Below are positions 44,809-54,376 of a stretch of DNA of 64,000 bases, in pieces. The stretch covers positions 1,860,001 to 1,924,000 of the forward strand of contig NZ_CP118164.1 in assembly GCF_028748185.1 (NCBI RefSeq), read 5' to 3'. Within the stretch, counting starts at the first letter, position 1. The number at the start of each line of letters is the position of its first letter. This stretch comes from Bremerella sp. P1 (GTDB taxonomy: Bacteria > Planctomycetota > Planctomycetia > Pirellulales > Pirellulaceae). The notes under the pieces are model-generated. The model was given only the letters and a program-made list of their open reading frames with translations. It searched no databases and was not told the DNA's origin. The translations under genes were made by a program, and so were the position numbers.

Positions 44809-46095
44809 CTACCCAAACAACTTGGCAATCGGTTTTCCACCGTCGGTGATGGGCACAGGCCGATCTCCGTCGTAGAGCGACTTCGCGTAGTCAATTCCCA
44901 GCGAAGCATGAATGGTCGCAAAGAAGTCCGGCACTGATACGGGATCAGAAACAATCTTCTGCGAAAGCTCATCCGTTTCGCCGTACGCTCCTTGATGCTT
45001 GAGGCCACCACCGGCCAGCACACAAGTGAACGCTGAGCCTTGATGCCCGCGTCCGCCGCCACCATCGAATTGAGGAGGTCGACCGAACTCGGTTGTGATG
45101 ACCACGAGCGTCTTATCCAACAGCTTCTGGTTCTCCAGGTCGAGAATCAGCGTGGAGACGGCATCGTCCATTTCACGAATCAGCTTGTGCTGATCGAGAA
45201 TGCCTCGATTGTGCACGTCCCACCCTGCTCCGTTGAGGAAATTGAGGTTGTGAGATACCTCAATGAAACGGACACCTCGCTGGACGAGTCGACGCGAAAG
45301 CAGACACCGTTGCCCGAACTCACCTCCGTAGCTCTCCCGCAACTCGGCCGGTTCACTATCGAGGGCAAAGCTCTTCATGAACTCAGGTCCACTCAGCTTC
45401 AGGCTCAGTTCAGCCGCCGCTTCGTAGTCACGCAACCGGGAATCCACTGTTTCTGGTTGGACACCGCGAAGAGCCGTCAGATACTTTTCACGACGCAACT
45501 GCCGTTCTGGCGTGATGCCATCGGGACGAGAAAGACCAGCCGGTCCCCGTCCCGTCTCAGTGAGATACAGGTAGCTATGCTGGGCGCCGAGGAATCCAGG
45601 GCCCCGCGAACTATTGGGATAACCAATCAGTACGTAGGGAGGCGCCGTCTCCGAAACGGCTCCCCGCTCGTGAGCGATAATTGAGCCAAGCGAAGGATAC
45701 ACGACCGTGCCACTCACCGGGCGGCCCACATGCATCCAGTTCGTCGCCGCGGCGTGTTCGTCAATCACCGAGTGATTCACCGTACGGACCGCCGTGACTC
45801 GATCCATGATCGAAGCCACCTTGGGAAGATGCTCACAAAGCTCCACTCCATCGACAGCCGTCGGAATCGAGTTGTAGTAGGAACCTGCCTGCTTCTTGCT
45901 AGGATCGCCCTTACGCTTGGGGTCAAACGTATCGATCTGCCCCATCCCGCCGCCAAGCCAGATCGAGATCACATGTTCGGCCTGACCTTGGATGCGCTGG
46001 CCTGCGGACGACGCCCAGGCGGGAGTCGCGGCCATACTCGCGGCAACGGCACCAGTCGCCAGGAATTCACGTCGGTTTAAAGCTGGGCTATTCAT
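44809..46095 (-). CDS. DUF1501 family Tat-exported protein
   Basis: 428 residues from ATG 46095, backed by AAGGA about ten bases upstream; the in-frame ATG 46122 adds nine residues. Twin-arginine signal [15 protein letters not shown]. Family blocks: [58 protein letters not shown] and the end segment [13 protein letters not shown]. The HGKTDE motif of the first DUF1501 protein appears here as AYGETDE. Last gene of the second surface operon, directly after its PSCyt1/DUF1549/DUF1553 partner (63 bases). Predicted alkaline-phosphatase-like fold outside the cytoplasm; substrate unknown. Confidence 0.9.
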   Translation of the reverse strand: MNSPALNRREFLATGAVAASMAATPAWASSAGQRIQGQAEHVISIWLGGGMGQIDTFDPKRKGDPSKKQAGSYYNSIPTAVDGVELCEHLPKVASIMDRVTAVRTVNHSVIDEHAAATNWMHVGRPVSGTVVYPSLGSIIAHERGAVSETAPPYVLIGYPNSSRGPGFLGAQHSYLYLTETGRGPAGLSRPDGITPERQLRREKYLTALRGVQPETVDSRLRDYEAAAELSLKLSGPEFMKSFALDSEPAELRESYGGEFGQRCLLSRRLVQRGVRFIEVSHNLNFLNGAGWDVHNRGILDQHKLIREMDDAVSTLILDLENQKLLDKTLVVITTEFGRPPQFDGGGGRGHQGSAFTCVLAGGGLKHQGAYGETDELSQKIVSDPVSVPDFFATIHASLGIDYAKSLYDGDRPVPITDGGKPIAKLFG

Positions 46096-46158
46096 AAAAC
46101 TTATCCTTCTATCGGTCTTCATTGTTTTGTAGGAAGTACTCGCGAAACACCATCAACG

Positions 46159-49100
46159 CTACGGCATCCATACGAACTCCTTTAGGTTGACGACACTCCA
46201 GACAAAGTCTTCGTAGCGCATCCGCCAGTCCGACTGAAGACGCGGATCGGCAGGCGGGCCCTGACGAACGCGTTTGGCATGTTGCTGCTGAATCGTATTC
46301 GCTTCCGATCGCAAGTGATTGGACCACGTGACCTGCGGCAACCGCTCCCAGGGCTGCGGCGGCACCACTTCACTCGGCGGAACCAGGCGATCGGCGAAGC
46401 CATCGGCTAGTCTCTCATGAAATAGCGATCGTTCCTCGGCCGTTGGGTATCGACTTAAGAACCGCAAGAAGACGGAATCGATCAAGGCATTGACCGATTT
46501 CGCCTCCACCGCCAAATCAGCCAATTCGGAATTGCAGGCGGCTTTCGTCAAATTGATGGTCAGGCTACTATTCGCCATAACGGCTGGCTGACGCACATTC
46601 GGATCGGTTTCACGGTCCGTCTTGGGTGCCTGACGATCGGCCGACCATCCAAACGCCGTGAGCACTTCCGTAACCATCGCCGCATAGGGAAACGTCAAGC
46701 TCGGCCGATCACGTTCATTCGAGAGACTGACGAACATCCAGCTGCGATGCGGAGTACCGAAGTTATTCCGGCTACCGGCTGCACGCCGCCCATCAGGATC
46801 GACCGTCATCATTTCGACATCCATGGAATGCCCTGTAGCGACATACAAGGAGTCGACAATTTGTTCAGCCGTCATACGGCGACGTTCCGGGGCATTGAAC
46901 AGACGCTGAGCTGGCTCGGCAGTCAGATTCTCGCCGATCGCTTCCTGCTGATAGAGATCTGACATCATGATCACTTTCACAAGGTGCTTAATGTCATAAT
47001 CGTTGGCCACAAGCTCCTTGCCCAGCCACTCGAGTAGCTCCGGATGGCTCGGCGGATTGCCTTCCCAGTCGTATGGCAACTCGACAAGGCCCGCACCAAT
47101 CAACCGGCGCCAAACGCGGTTTGCGATCACCTGTGAGAACCGCGTGTTCTGCGGTGCGGTGATCAACGTCGCCAGCTTCTCGCGACTATCCTCCTTATTC
47201 TGCATTAAGCTCCACAACTGCTCGTTGTCATCGGCACCTGTCAACTTGGCGAAGGGCCATGTCGGCGTTACAGGCTCGCCCGGTTTCAGGGTGACTTCAA
47301 TCAACGACTCTCGCTCTTTGTCTTCAAAGAAACCTGGTGGAACCGTACTCGACTTGGGCACGGTCACCGACTTCCGAGCGAACATGGCAGCGAGCGAATA
47401 GAGATCACGCTGGGTTGTGGAATGATAGGGCGAGTCGTGACATCGAGCACATTGCATCTCGACCCCCAAAAACGCACTCGCGACGACATGTCCCTTGGCA
47501 GCAAACGGCGAATCGTTTTGGGCTGCTTGGGCGAAGCCCGCGCTACCTCCCTCGGGTCCACTGCCTCGCATCATCATCAGTTCGGTGACCATGCGATCGA
47601 TCCCCTTGTCATCGACAAGCGAATCGTAGAGGAACCAGCGGAAGGGCCCCGTTGCGTTAAGAGTCGCGTTGATCATCGTCGGGTTCTCGGCCAACAGATC
47701 CTGCCAGTAGCTGACCCAGTGGTCCGCCCAGCGAGGATCGGCGAGTAAGCGATCGATCAGTTTCTCTCGCTTGTCAGGGGAGTCGTCCTTTAGAAACGCA
47801 CTGACATCGGCCTCGGACGGGACGACCCCGATCGTATCGAGGTAAGCCCGGCGAATGAACGTGGCATCATTCACGACTGGGGCCCGCGTGGTTCGATCTT
47901 CCGACACAGATGGCTGAGGCCACTTTGCTCCATCGGTGATCCACTTTTCGAGTATCTGGATTTTCGCTTCCGGAACAGGATTCCCTGTCGGTGGCATTCG
48001 CGTCTCTTCATCCTTGCTTCGCATACGAGTAATCATCTCACTGGCATGCGGATCGCCCGGTTTGATGGCCGGCTCGCCGGAAAAACCTCCCAGCACAGCC
48101 AGTTCACGATCATTCAGCGAAAGACCTCCCTTATCCTTCTCACCGTGACATCGAAAACACTCACTGCGAAGAATGGGAAGCACCTTGGAATGAAAGTGAT
48201 CCGATTCCGACATTGGTGTATCGCCACGGGTGGCTTTTACTTCTTCAATGCGAGCCACAATAAAGGCGTCCACCGGGTGCTTCACTTCAGCCGCTGCCGC
48301 TGGAATGGTCGGCTGCGGATTCTGAGCAACCCAGTCGCGGCCCTGCTCGTGTCGCTCCTCCCATCGCTTATCTTGAAGCGCAGCAGCAACGTGGCGGTTC
48401 TTCGTATTGAGCCGCGACATGGAAGCCGCAATTTGCTCCAGTTCGGCCTCGACAGCGGAGTCTGTCAAAGGGAGCGGATCACCTGCCAGGTTCACCGGAC
48501 GCAATACCGAGAAGGTCTCTTCGCCATCGGTACTGATCGCCACGGTCAGTTCACCAGGCTCTGGTCGAAAACGCTTCCCACCGGCGATCGCTTCCACAAC
48601 GACTCGGACCGGCCCTGCCTTCTCAATCGAGACGGTCTCTTTGACTTCCTTGCAGCGATGCCACTTCGGCCGATGCCCTGGAGCAGGCGGTTCCGAGACC
48701 GGAGTAATTTCCTCTTCGCCATCCGGCGAACCCGAAAGAGGTGCCGTCTTCGCAATCAGCTTGCCATCGACCCATACCCGCGACATACTTCGGGCACGTA
48801 AAAGTAGCGTATGCTCGCCTTGAGGGAGCATCACATCGCCTGCCATACGAATCACCACAGGAGCTTTCCAGGCGGTACGAATTCCCCAGTCGTCGTATCG
48901 CACGGGAAGTTGGTCGAGCAAGAATGACTTGCCTGTCCACCGCGCCGCGACATCGGGGAAAGACTCGTCTGTCATCAACCATCGATCATGGGCGGGAAAA
49001 TCCTCATGAAAAGTCACCTGAACTTCGTTGGGGGTAAGGAAACCCAGTGCAGGCATCGTTTCCGGTGCGGGACCGATAATCTTTCGCTCGCCCTCAAATC

Positions 49101-49881
49101 GAAAACGCTTCTTCAGCGTCTCGTCACTCAGAATCTCGCGATGAATGGCAATCGAGTCGAGTCCACCACGGAAACTCGCAGTTGATGCGCCTCCCATCGA
49201 CGAACCGATCCAGATTTCGTCATTATCGACGATCGGCGCGTTCTCGGTTGCACCACCCATATCCCAGAAGCCATCCACCTTCTGTCCGTCGATCCAAGTG
49301 CCAACACTTTTCGGTTCGCCAAACCGATAGGTTGCGGCAACATGGTGCCAACCGCTACGAGGGACAAAACCACCGCGTGATGTCCAGCGATGCCAATGGC
49401 CTTGGCCGCTCGCAGAGTTTGGCGTGGCAAAGAGAAAGCTCACGCACGCTTTGCCATCAAGACGTCGAATACGGAGAGCCCAGTTTTGATTGTCTCGAGC
49501 GAAACCAGCGCGATTCGTTCGGCCCTTACCAATCACATAGGTATTTTCCCCTTCGCGTAGTTCGCGGACATTGACCCATGCTTCCAGGGTAATCTCGTCT
49601 CCGTTGGTGAAATCAAACGGGCTGAGTTCACCGGGATCGGAAAAGACGAAGCGAGCACCACTTCCGTCAAATTCGACGGCCGTATTATTGACCGGAAAAT
49701 CGGGAAAACTTGGCGGCCGGGGCCCCGGCACATCACGATGGACACCACCAACAGATCGCAGTGGTGTCTCCTCTTCAGTTCCAAATTCCCAACTTGCCGC
49801 AGGCTCTTCTGCGATCACAAGCGATGTGTTCCATGTCGCCAGTAGCAAACACAGAATCAAGGTTGCACGGATAAGATTCAT
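46159..49881 (-). CDS. LamG-PSCyt1-DUF1549-DUF1553 cytochrome-like surface protein
   Basis: 1240 residues with a signal peptide (to ~24) and a GGAAGG ribosome-binding site. Order: LamG-like sandwich at ~30-255 (SGWHHVAATYRFGEP, WIDGQKVDG); a PA14/GLEYA-like beta-domain at ~290-460 (LLLRARSMSRVWVDGKLIAK); then PVDAFIVARIEEVKA, which is the usual first helix of DUF1549, interrupted by a PSCyt1 cytochrome-like segment at ~565-650 (CFRCH: C575, C578, H579); DUF1549 resumes at ~670 (FIRRAYLDTIGVVPSEADV; CARCHDSPYHS); DUF1553 at ~930-1200 (NRVWRRLIGAGLVELP, RRMTAEQIVDSLY). Two sugar-binding-type sandwiches make a polysaccharide ligand likely. Co-transcribed with the DUF1501 gene. Confidence 0.88.
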   Translation of the reverse strand: MNLIRATLILCLLLATWNTSLVIAEEPAASWEFGTEEETPLRSVGGVHRDVPGPRPPSFPDFPVNNTAVEFDGSGARFVFSDPGELSPFDFTNGDEITLEAWVNVRELREGENTYVIGKGRTNRAGFARDNQNWALRIRRLDGKACVSFLFATPNSASGQGHWHRWTSRGGFVPRSGWHHVAATYRFGEPKSVGTWIDGQKVDGFWDMGGATENAPIVDNDEIWIGSSMGGASTASFRGGLDSIAIHREILSDETLKKRFRFEGERKIIGPAPETMPALGFLTPNEVQVTFHEDFPAHDRWLMTDESFPDVAARWTGKSFLLDQLPVRYDDWGIRTAWKAPVVIRMAGDVMLPQGEHTLLLRARSMSRVWVDGKLIAKTAPLSGSPDGEEEITPVSEPPAPGHRPKWHRCKEVKETVSIEKAGPVRVVVEAIAGGKRFRPEPGELTVAISTDGEETFSVLRPVNLAGDPLPLTDSAVEAELEQIAASMSRLNTKNRHVAAALQDKRWEERHEQGRDWVAQNPQPTIPAAAAEVKHPVDAFIVARIEEVKATRGDTPMSESDHFHSKVLPILRSECFRCHGEKDKGGLSLNDRELAVLGGFSGEPAIKPGDPHASEMITRMRSKDEETRMPPTGNPVPEAKIQILEKWITDGAKWPQPSVSEDRTTRAPVVNDATFIRRAYLDTIGVVPSEADVSAFLKDDSPDKREKLIDRLLADPRWADHWVSYWQDLLAENPTMINATLNATGPFRWFLYDSLVDDKGIDRMVTELMMMRGSGPEGGSAGFAQAAQNDSPFAAKGHVVASAFLGVEMQCARCHDSPYHSTTQRDLYSLAAMFARKSVTVPKSSTVPPGFFEDKERESLIEVTLKPGEPVTPTWPFAKLTGADDNEQLWSLMQNKEDSREKLATLITAPQNTRFSQVIANRVWRRLIGAGLVELPYDWEGNPPSHPELLEWLGKELVANDYDIKHLVKVIMMSDLYQQEAIGENLTAEPAQRLFNAPERRRMTAEQIVDSLYVATGHSMDVEMMTVDPDGRRAAGSRNNFGTPHRSWMFVSLSNERDRPSLTFPYAAMVTEVLTAFGWSADRQAPKTDRETDPNVRQPAVMANSSLTINLTKAACNSELADLAVEAKSVNALIDSVFLRFLSRYPTAEERSLFHERLADGFADRLVPPSEVVPPQPWERLPQVTWSNHLRSEANTIQQQHAKRVRQGPPADPRLQSDWRMRYEDFVWSVVNLKEFVWMP

Positions 49882-49952
49882 AGGATGGCCTTCCTAAATC
49901 GTCTTCATGGTGGGAGGTGGTTGGCGGGCAAGGCGTGGCAAAAAGTCGAGTC

Positions 49953-50384
49953 TTAGTCTTTCAGTTCCAGCGTGAATTGATTTTCACCGTCGGATACAAC
50001 TTCTGCCGTGAGTTCGCTGGTCGCGAAGCTGGTGTACTTTTTCGGAATCAATGACTTGGGCACCGCCATTTCGGTATTCGCGGCGGTCTCGGCCATGGTG
50101 CCCGCATCGGCTTCGGTTGCGGTGACCGAAACCTGATGCGTTCCGACGATAGCTCCATCGCTGCTTCCATAGGTCGAGAGCGAGAAACTGCCATCGGATT
50201 GGATCTCGCCGGTTGCTGGCGAGCCGGCCTGGGGACGAAAACTAACACGTCCATAAGGAAGTGGCTTGCCGTTGTAGGTAACAACACCTGTCACAGGTGC
50301 GGTCTCTAATCCCTGCTGTCCAAAGCAACCGGAACAGAGCATCAAACCAGTCGAAGCCAAAAACAGTAAGCTGAATAAACGCAT
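49953..50384 (-). CDS. Small carboxypeptidase-regulatory-like lipoprotein
   Basis: 143 residues from ATG 50384 (GGAG 5-8 bases upstream; ATG 50396 is an alternative). The lipobox LCSGC gives C20 as lipidated cysteine. The mature part is a transthyretin/carboxypeptidase-regulatory-like beta-sandwich: VTGVVTYNGKPLPYGRVSFRP, DGSFSLSTYGSSDGA, VGTHQVSVTATEAD. Proteins of this kind are very common downstream of DUF1559 genes in Planctomycetes and are thought to sit in the periplasm or outer membrane. It lies between the DUF1559 gene (73 bases upstream) and the large cytochrome-like gene. Function unknown. Confidence 0.85.
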   Translation of the reverse strand: MRLFSLLFLASTGLMLCSGCFGQQGLETAPVTGVVTYNGKPLPYGRVSFRPQAGSPATGEIQSDGSFSLSTYGSSDGAIVGTHQVSVTATEADAGTMAETAANTEMAVPKSLIPKKYTSFATSELTAEVVSDGENQFTLELKD

Positions 50385-50457
50385 ATGGATCTCCATAAAT
50401 CATCGATGAGGCACGATGATGAAGTCTTCAAATTAAGTGGCAAGGTGTCAGGTAGGC

Positions 50458-51393
50458 TTAAGGAATGGAGTGCGTTTCACCACCATTGATCGTGGCGACC
50501 GCCCGGTAAACATCAAAGTTGATGGTCTCTGGCAGGAAATGAACGCTGCCATCGGCCGCAGCAAAATTGGCACCACCGGGATGCTTGCTGGTAAACGGAA
50601 GGTGATTGAACGCAATCCCATCGTTTCGATCACGACGGGAATTGATGGTGTCTTCGTAAATGATCTTCAAGTTGTAAAGTGCGCCGTTGACGGTACTGGT
50701 CGTCCCCGCAATCCAGACGCGCACATTGCCAGGAAATCCGCTGTTCACGCCAGTACGATCACTGTGCGTATAGTCGCCAATCATGATGGTGTTGCTCAGC
50801 CCATCGACAATATCTGCGGCACGGCGTTCGCCATTGATCCGAAAGACACCGTTGGAGGTGATCATCCCATGCCCTGCATTGCCCGGTAGGTTCTGATCGA
50901 GAGTGGAATCGTTGAAATAGACACCAGCGATACCTTGGTAGGTGAACAGGGCTCCATCGGAAAAGAGCGAGCCGGACGTATTGGTGGAAGCGCCATTGAA
51001 ACTGGGACAGATGTAACCATCGACGACCGTTCGGCGGATATCTTGATGCGCGGCCGCCAAGGGATTCAGTGAAAAGTTGTACTGATCGTACAACGCGTTC
51101 TGCTCAATGAAAGGCAAAATGGCCACGGCCCAACCGTGCGAGTCCCACTGGCCAGACTGCAGCTTGTAGTAGGAACCGGGCGGGAAACTGCCCTGGCTGA
51201 TGTCCATATAGTTGTGGCAGGCAAGACCCATCTGCTTGAGGTTGTTCGAGCATTGCATACGACGCGCGGCTTCGCGGGCCTGTTGCACGGCCGGCAGCAA
51301 AAGTGCGATGAGAATCCCAATGATCGCGATGACCACCAGAAGTTCGACAAGTGTGAAACCGGACTTACGTGATCGGCAGAATGATTGATGCAT
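50458..51393 (-). CDS. DUF1559 protein with prepilin-type N-terminus
   Basis: 311 residues from ATG 51393, the start that places the prepilin motif (SGFTLVELLVVIAIIGILIA) near the N-terminus; a longer frame to 51489 adds 32 residues without the expected short leader. AVQQAREAARRMQC follows as in all DUF1559 proteins, and KHPGGANFAAADGSVHFLPE is the C-terminal family block. Same length as the DUF1559 protein at 13891-14826 but clearly divergent. Probably anchored by the N-terminal helix after prepilin-peptidase processing, with a surface-exposed head. Member of the sigma/FecR-headed leftward operon. Confidence 0.92.
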   Translation of the reverse strand: MHQSFCRSRKSGFTLVELLVVIAIIGILIALLLPAVQQAREAARRMQCSNNLKQMGLACHNYMDISQGSFPPGSYYKLQSGQWDSHGWAVAILPFIEQNALYDQYNFSLNPLAAAHQDIRRTVVDGYICPSFNGASTNTSGSLFSDGALFTYQGIAGVYFNDSTLDQNLPGNAGHGMITSNGVFRINGERRAADIVDGLSNTIMIGDYTHSDRTGVNSGFPGNVRVWIAGTTSTVNGALYNLKIIYEDTINSRRDRNDGIAFNHLPFTSKHPGGANFAAADGSVHFLPETINFDVYRAVATINGGETHSIP

Positions 51394-51552
51394 AAATGGC
51401 GTACTTTCGAGGCGGGAAAAAGGCATGACAAACAGGAAGTGAAGGCTGGCCGGAAATGTAAAAAGGATGTGTTCGGTCTTCAGCCACAATTAGTGCTAAG
51501 TGAGCAAACAGGAGACAAGGTGTTACCAACACGCAACCGGGAAAGGCTCACG

Positions 51553-53223
51553 CTAAGATTCAACCTCCGGAAACCCTGCGATAAACGTGGGGTCGACGAT
51601 GTCGTCATCGTTCAAGGCGTCTTGGAAAAACAATCCATCGACAGCGGCTCCCTCTTCGCAACCCAGATCGGACAAGTCGATGCCCACGGCGATCGCGTGG
51701 AATTTGACCGCTTGAACCACGGGAGTCGAAGGGAACGCTTCCAACTCGGCAAGCGAACGGGGAACTTTGTCAAACTTCTGCAGGTAAAGAGTCTGCACTT
51801 GCAGTGCTTCTGGCGACTCCAAGGTAAGGTCGTAAGAAGTAATAGTGTGCGAATGCAAACCCTCTCGAAACTCGAGCGGGCTGATATGAAACGCATCTCC
51901 GACAAGCGGGTTCGAGAACATTTGAAGCTCGAAGAAGACAACGTCTGCTCCAGGCCCGTTCTTAACCGGTCGGTCAAATCGAACCGCGATTCCAGGCGTT
52001 CCATATTGCCCTGCTTCATCATTGCCGATGAGGCGAGGACTCTCGGTTAGCGGTTGCCGGCTTCCACCGATATTGATGACGCCAGAACGGATGCTTCGAT
52101 CCGAGGCCAAACTCTTATGAACGCCCGGCAATTGGCGATCTCCGATGAGATAGCCATGGCTGTCCTGGGCATGAAAATGCGTAACTTCGGAGCCAATGAG
52201 ATCCTCAACAGGGTAATCGTACCGCTTGCCACCGCGCTGAACCTGAACGCTGACCAATTCATCGGCGCGACCATCCTCAGACATCGTCGCTTCGTAAGAG
52301 ACGACTCGATCAGGCAGATACCGTTTGTACTGATCGGCCTTGAAGGGAACGGCGACTGCGACCTGGGGATCGACATGCGAAAACCGTCGAGCATCCGTAG
52401 AATTAAGACGCAGTCCGGAGCCGTCAACGTCTACTTTAGCAGTCGTCTCTTTTCCGTAGATATCCGCGGCACCTTCAACAACTTGCACCTCGGTGGCATT
52501 GTCTTCCAGGACATGGACAGAGAACCGCGTCCCTCGGTCGACGACGTTTACCTCAGGCGTCTCGACCAAAAAGCCTTCGGCGCCTTCCGGAGCATGCACG
52601 CTGCAACGCCCGATATCGAGAGCAAGCTTCTCCCTGGACACAACGCGAAAGACTGCCGGTCCTTCAATGATTGCCGATGCGCCTTTCGCAAAAGCGAGTT
52701 CCACCATCCCTTCCATCAACACATAGTCGCGCTGCTGCATCGGGGAAGAGTAAATCTTGGGAGGCATTTCACCGAAGAATCGAGCATGGGCCAGGTTGGC
52801 GAACTGTACGCCGCTGACTTTCTGCTGTTGGAAACTCCGCTCTGAATTCGCGAGTTGGGAGCCTGGGCTTTGTACGACACGGTTTGTGCCCAACGGAAGC
52901 ATGGTTCCGACGAAAAAGGCGATCGGCAGCAAAATGGCGATTGCCAACCCTGATTGCCACAGGGTAATGCCTGAGTCTCGGATGGTGGTTGTTCGATCGT
53001 CACGCGACGCGAGCTCGGCGAATGATTCGTCACTTGCCTGAAAAGCAACTTCCGGCAAGTCCTCATGGATTTGCAATGCGTCTAGATAGAGTTGTCTCGC
53101 TTGGGGATCTTCTTGAAGAAGTTGGTCGAGATGATCGAATTGCTCATCGGTAATCGATCCATCGATAAGAGCCGCGATCAGATCGCTCAATTGACGATTG
53201 TCGTTAGGGTTCACTTCACTCAT
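51553..53223 (-). CDS. FecR-domain transmembrane anti-sigma regulator
   Basis: 556 residues. Cytoplasmic N-terminus with the planctomycete FecR helix set (GSITDEQFDHLDQLLQEDP), a single membrane span at ~91-109, a FecR domain at ~155-265 (VETPEVNVVDRGTRFSV, EVQVVEGAADIYG), then a ~290-residue C-terminal region with beta-rich, LamG/PEP-CTERM-like character (VFFELQMFSNPLVGDAFHIS). Its ATG overlaps the sigma factor stop by 4 bases, giving coupled translation of sigma and anti-sigma. The sensor half is longer and different from that of the FecR protein at 7465-8922, so the two pairs should answer different signals. Confidence 0.87.
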   Translation of the reverse strand: MSEVNPNDNRQLSDLIAALIDGSITDEQFDHLDQLLQEDPQARQLYLDALQIHEDLPEVAFQASDESFAELASRDDRTTTIRDSGITLWQSGLAIAILLPIAFFVGTMLPLGTNRVVQSPGSQLANSERSFQQQKVSGVQFANLAHARFFGEMPPKIYSSPMQQRDYVLMEGMVELAFAKGASAIIEGPAVFRVVSREKLALDIGRCSVHAPEGAEGFLVETPEVNVVDRGTRFSVHVLEDNATEVQVVEGAADIYGKETTAKVDVDGSGLRLNSTDARRFSHVDPQVAVAVPFKADQYKRYLPDRVVSYEATMSEDGRADELVSVQVQRGGKRYDYPVEDLIGSEVTHFHAQDSHGYLIGDRQLPGVHKSLASDRSIRSGVINIGGSRQPLTESPRLIGNDEAGQYGTPGIAVRFDRPVKNGPGADVVFFELQMFSNPLVGDAFHISPLEFREGLHSHTITSYDLTLESPEALQVQTLYLQKFDKVPRSLAELEAFPSTPVVQAVKFHAIAVGIDLSDLGCEEGAAVDGLFFQDALNDDDIVDPTFIAGFPEVES

Positions 53224-53747
53224 GATGTGCCCTCCGCAGCAAGCGACTTTTTTACACAGGCAGCGAGCAGGTATCGAATTCGAGCCAAGGAACGATAGAG
53301 CTTCGCCACTGGCTCTTCAATTCTCTGGGCCAGGCTTTCCACTGTTTCTTCGCTGAAGTATCGCAACTCAACCAATCGTCGATCCTGATCTTCTAACTTG
53401 TGAAGACATCCGGCGAGGGCCGCTTTTCGCTGTTCGGACAACTGCTGATGTTGTTGATATTCGGCAGCGATCGCCTCGACCACTTCCTCCGAAAAATGAC
53501 GCCTTCGCGTCTTGGCTCGCTTTCGATGCTGCAAGACCTCATACAGAGCGAAACGGCAAGCCCAGTTAAAGAAAGGTTGAGTCGAATCGTATTGATCAAA
53601 CTTCCGCATCAGGGCAATTGCGGTCTCCTGGAGAATGTCGTCAACATCGGCCATAACGGGCACCAGCGCGCAGACATACCGCCGCAAGCGACCTTCGTCC
53701 TTGGCATACAAACGAACGAACTCTTCATTCTGCCTGGTGATTTTCAC
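53220..53747 (-). CDS. ECF-type RNA polymerase sigma factor
   Basis: 175 residues from GTG 53747, supported by GGAG just upstream. Region 2: VDDILQETAIALMRKFDQYD and FFNWACRFALYEVLQHRKR. Region 4: LHKLEDQDRRLVELRYFSEETVESLAQR with a helix-turn-helix. Belongs to the planctomycete ECF group coupled to FecR. First gene of the leftward surface operon (sigma, FecR, DUF1559, lipoprotein, cytochrome-like, DUF1501). Probably autoregulated from the 53748-54376 gap, which also serves the divergent ABC exporter. Confidence 0.9.
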   Translation of the reverse strand: MKITRQNEEFVRLYAKDEGRLRRYVCALVPVMADVDDILQETAIALMRKFDQYDSTQPFFNWACRFALYEVLQHRKRAKTRRRHFSEEVVEAIAAEYQQHQQLSEQRKAALAGCLHKLEDQDRRLVELRYFSEETVESLAQRIEEPVAKLYRSLARIRYLLAACVKKSLAAEGTS

Positions 53748-54376
53748 GGGTACTCCGCCTTTGCCTTACACCTGAGTCATCCTGAGACCAATCAATTCTC
53801 GCTGGAAAATCTAAAAACTTACACTTACCGGAGACCAAGCTACCGAGAAAAACAACGTAACTCCTTGTTAATCCGTTACTTGAGACTGTACCTTCCAACA
53901 AAAAAATCCATTCAAACTTGCACGAAGCGATCGAATCAGCGTCGGATTCATCACCTACTCGCTCGGCCCAACTCGACGGATCCGGGGGATGCGGAAACTA
54001 ACGGACAAACCTGATCACAGACCAGTGTTTACCTATCATTAACACGCTAGAGAGGCACTTCCCAGACGATCAAGGATGCCTAAGAGGGTGGAGTTCCATG
54101 GGTTCTACTGCGGACACATTCCACCACAAACCTTTTACAAGCAATGACTTACAGCACCAACCGCAATCCTTTGAGACAATTAGATCTTGCCGACCTCTGC
54201 TGAAAACGGGTCTCACATGATCGTCGTCTATATTCACGCTCCACCATCACTGCGCTAACACATCCTTAACAGTTGCCTCTTAGACTCAGTCGTTTGAAGT
54301 CCCGCCCAGCTTGCCATCAGGTAAGTAGGAAGGAACTTCTTTTGACTGACCTAACGATTGCGAACCCTCGGCAACG
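53748..54376. other. Divergent intergenic region, 629 bp
   Basis: The longest gene-free stretch of the window, between the sigma factor (leftward) and the Wzm permease (rightward). An open frame crossing 53400-54014 on the + strand is antisense to the sigma gene and has no family features. The sequence is rather AT-rich (53800-53900, 54120-54260) and should hold the promoters of the surface operon and of the exporter/nonulosonic acid operon. No tRNA, hairpin terminator or clear -35/-10 pair was found by eye. Confidence 0.6.

Noticed and set aside
48046-48801. 251-codon open frame on the + strand
   Set aside because: Antisense to the LamG/DUF1549 gene; composition and lack of motifs mark it as a shadow frame.
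53400-54014. 204-codon open frame on the + strand running into the intergenic gap
   Set aside because: First half is antisense to the sigma factor and the second half has irregular composition; no domain or ribosome-binding site, so the gap was treated as regulatory.
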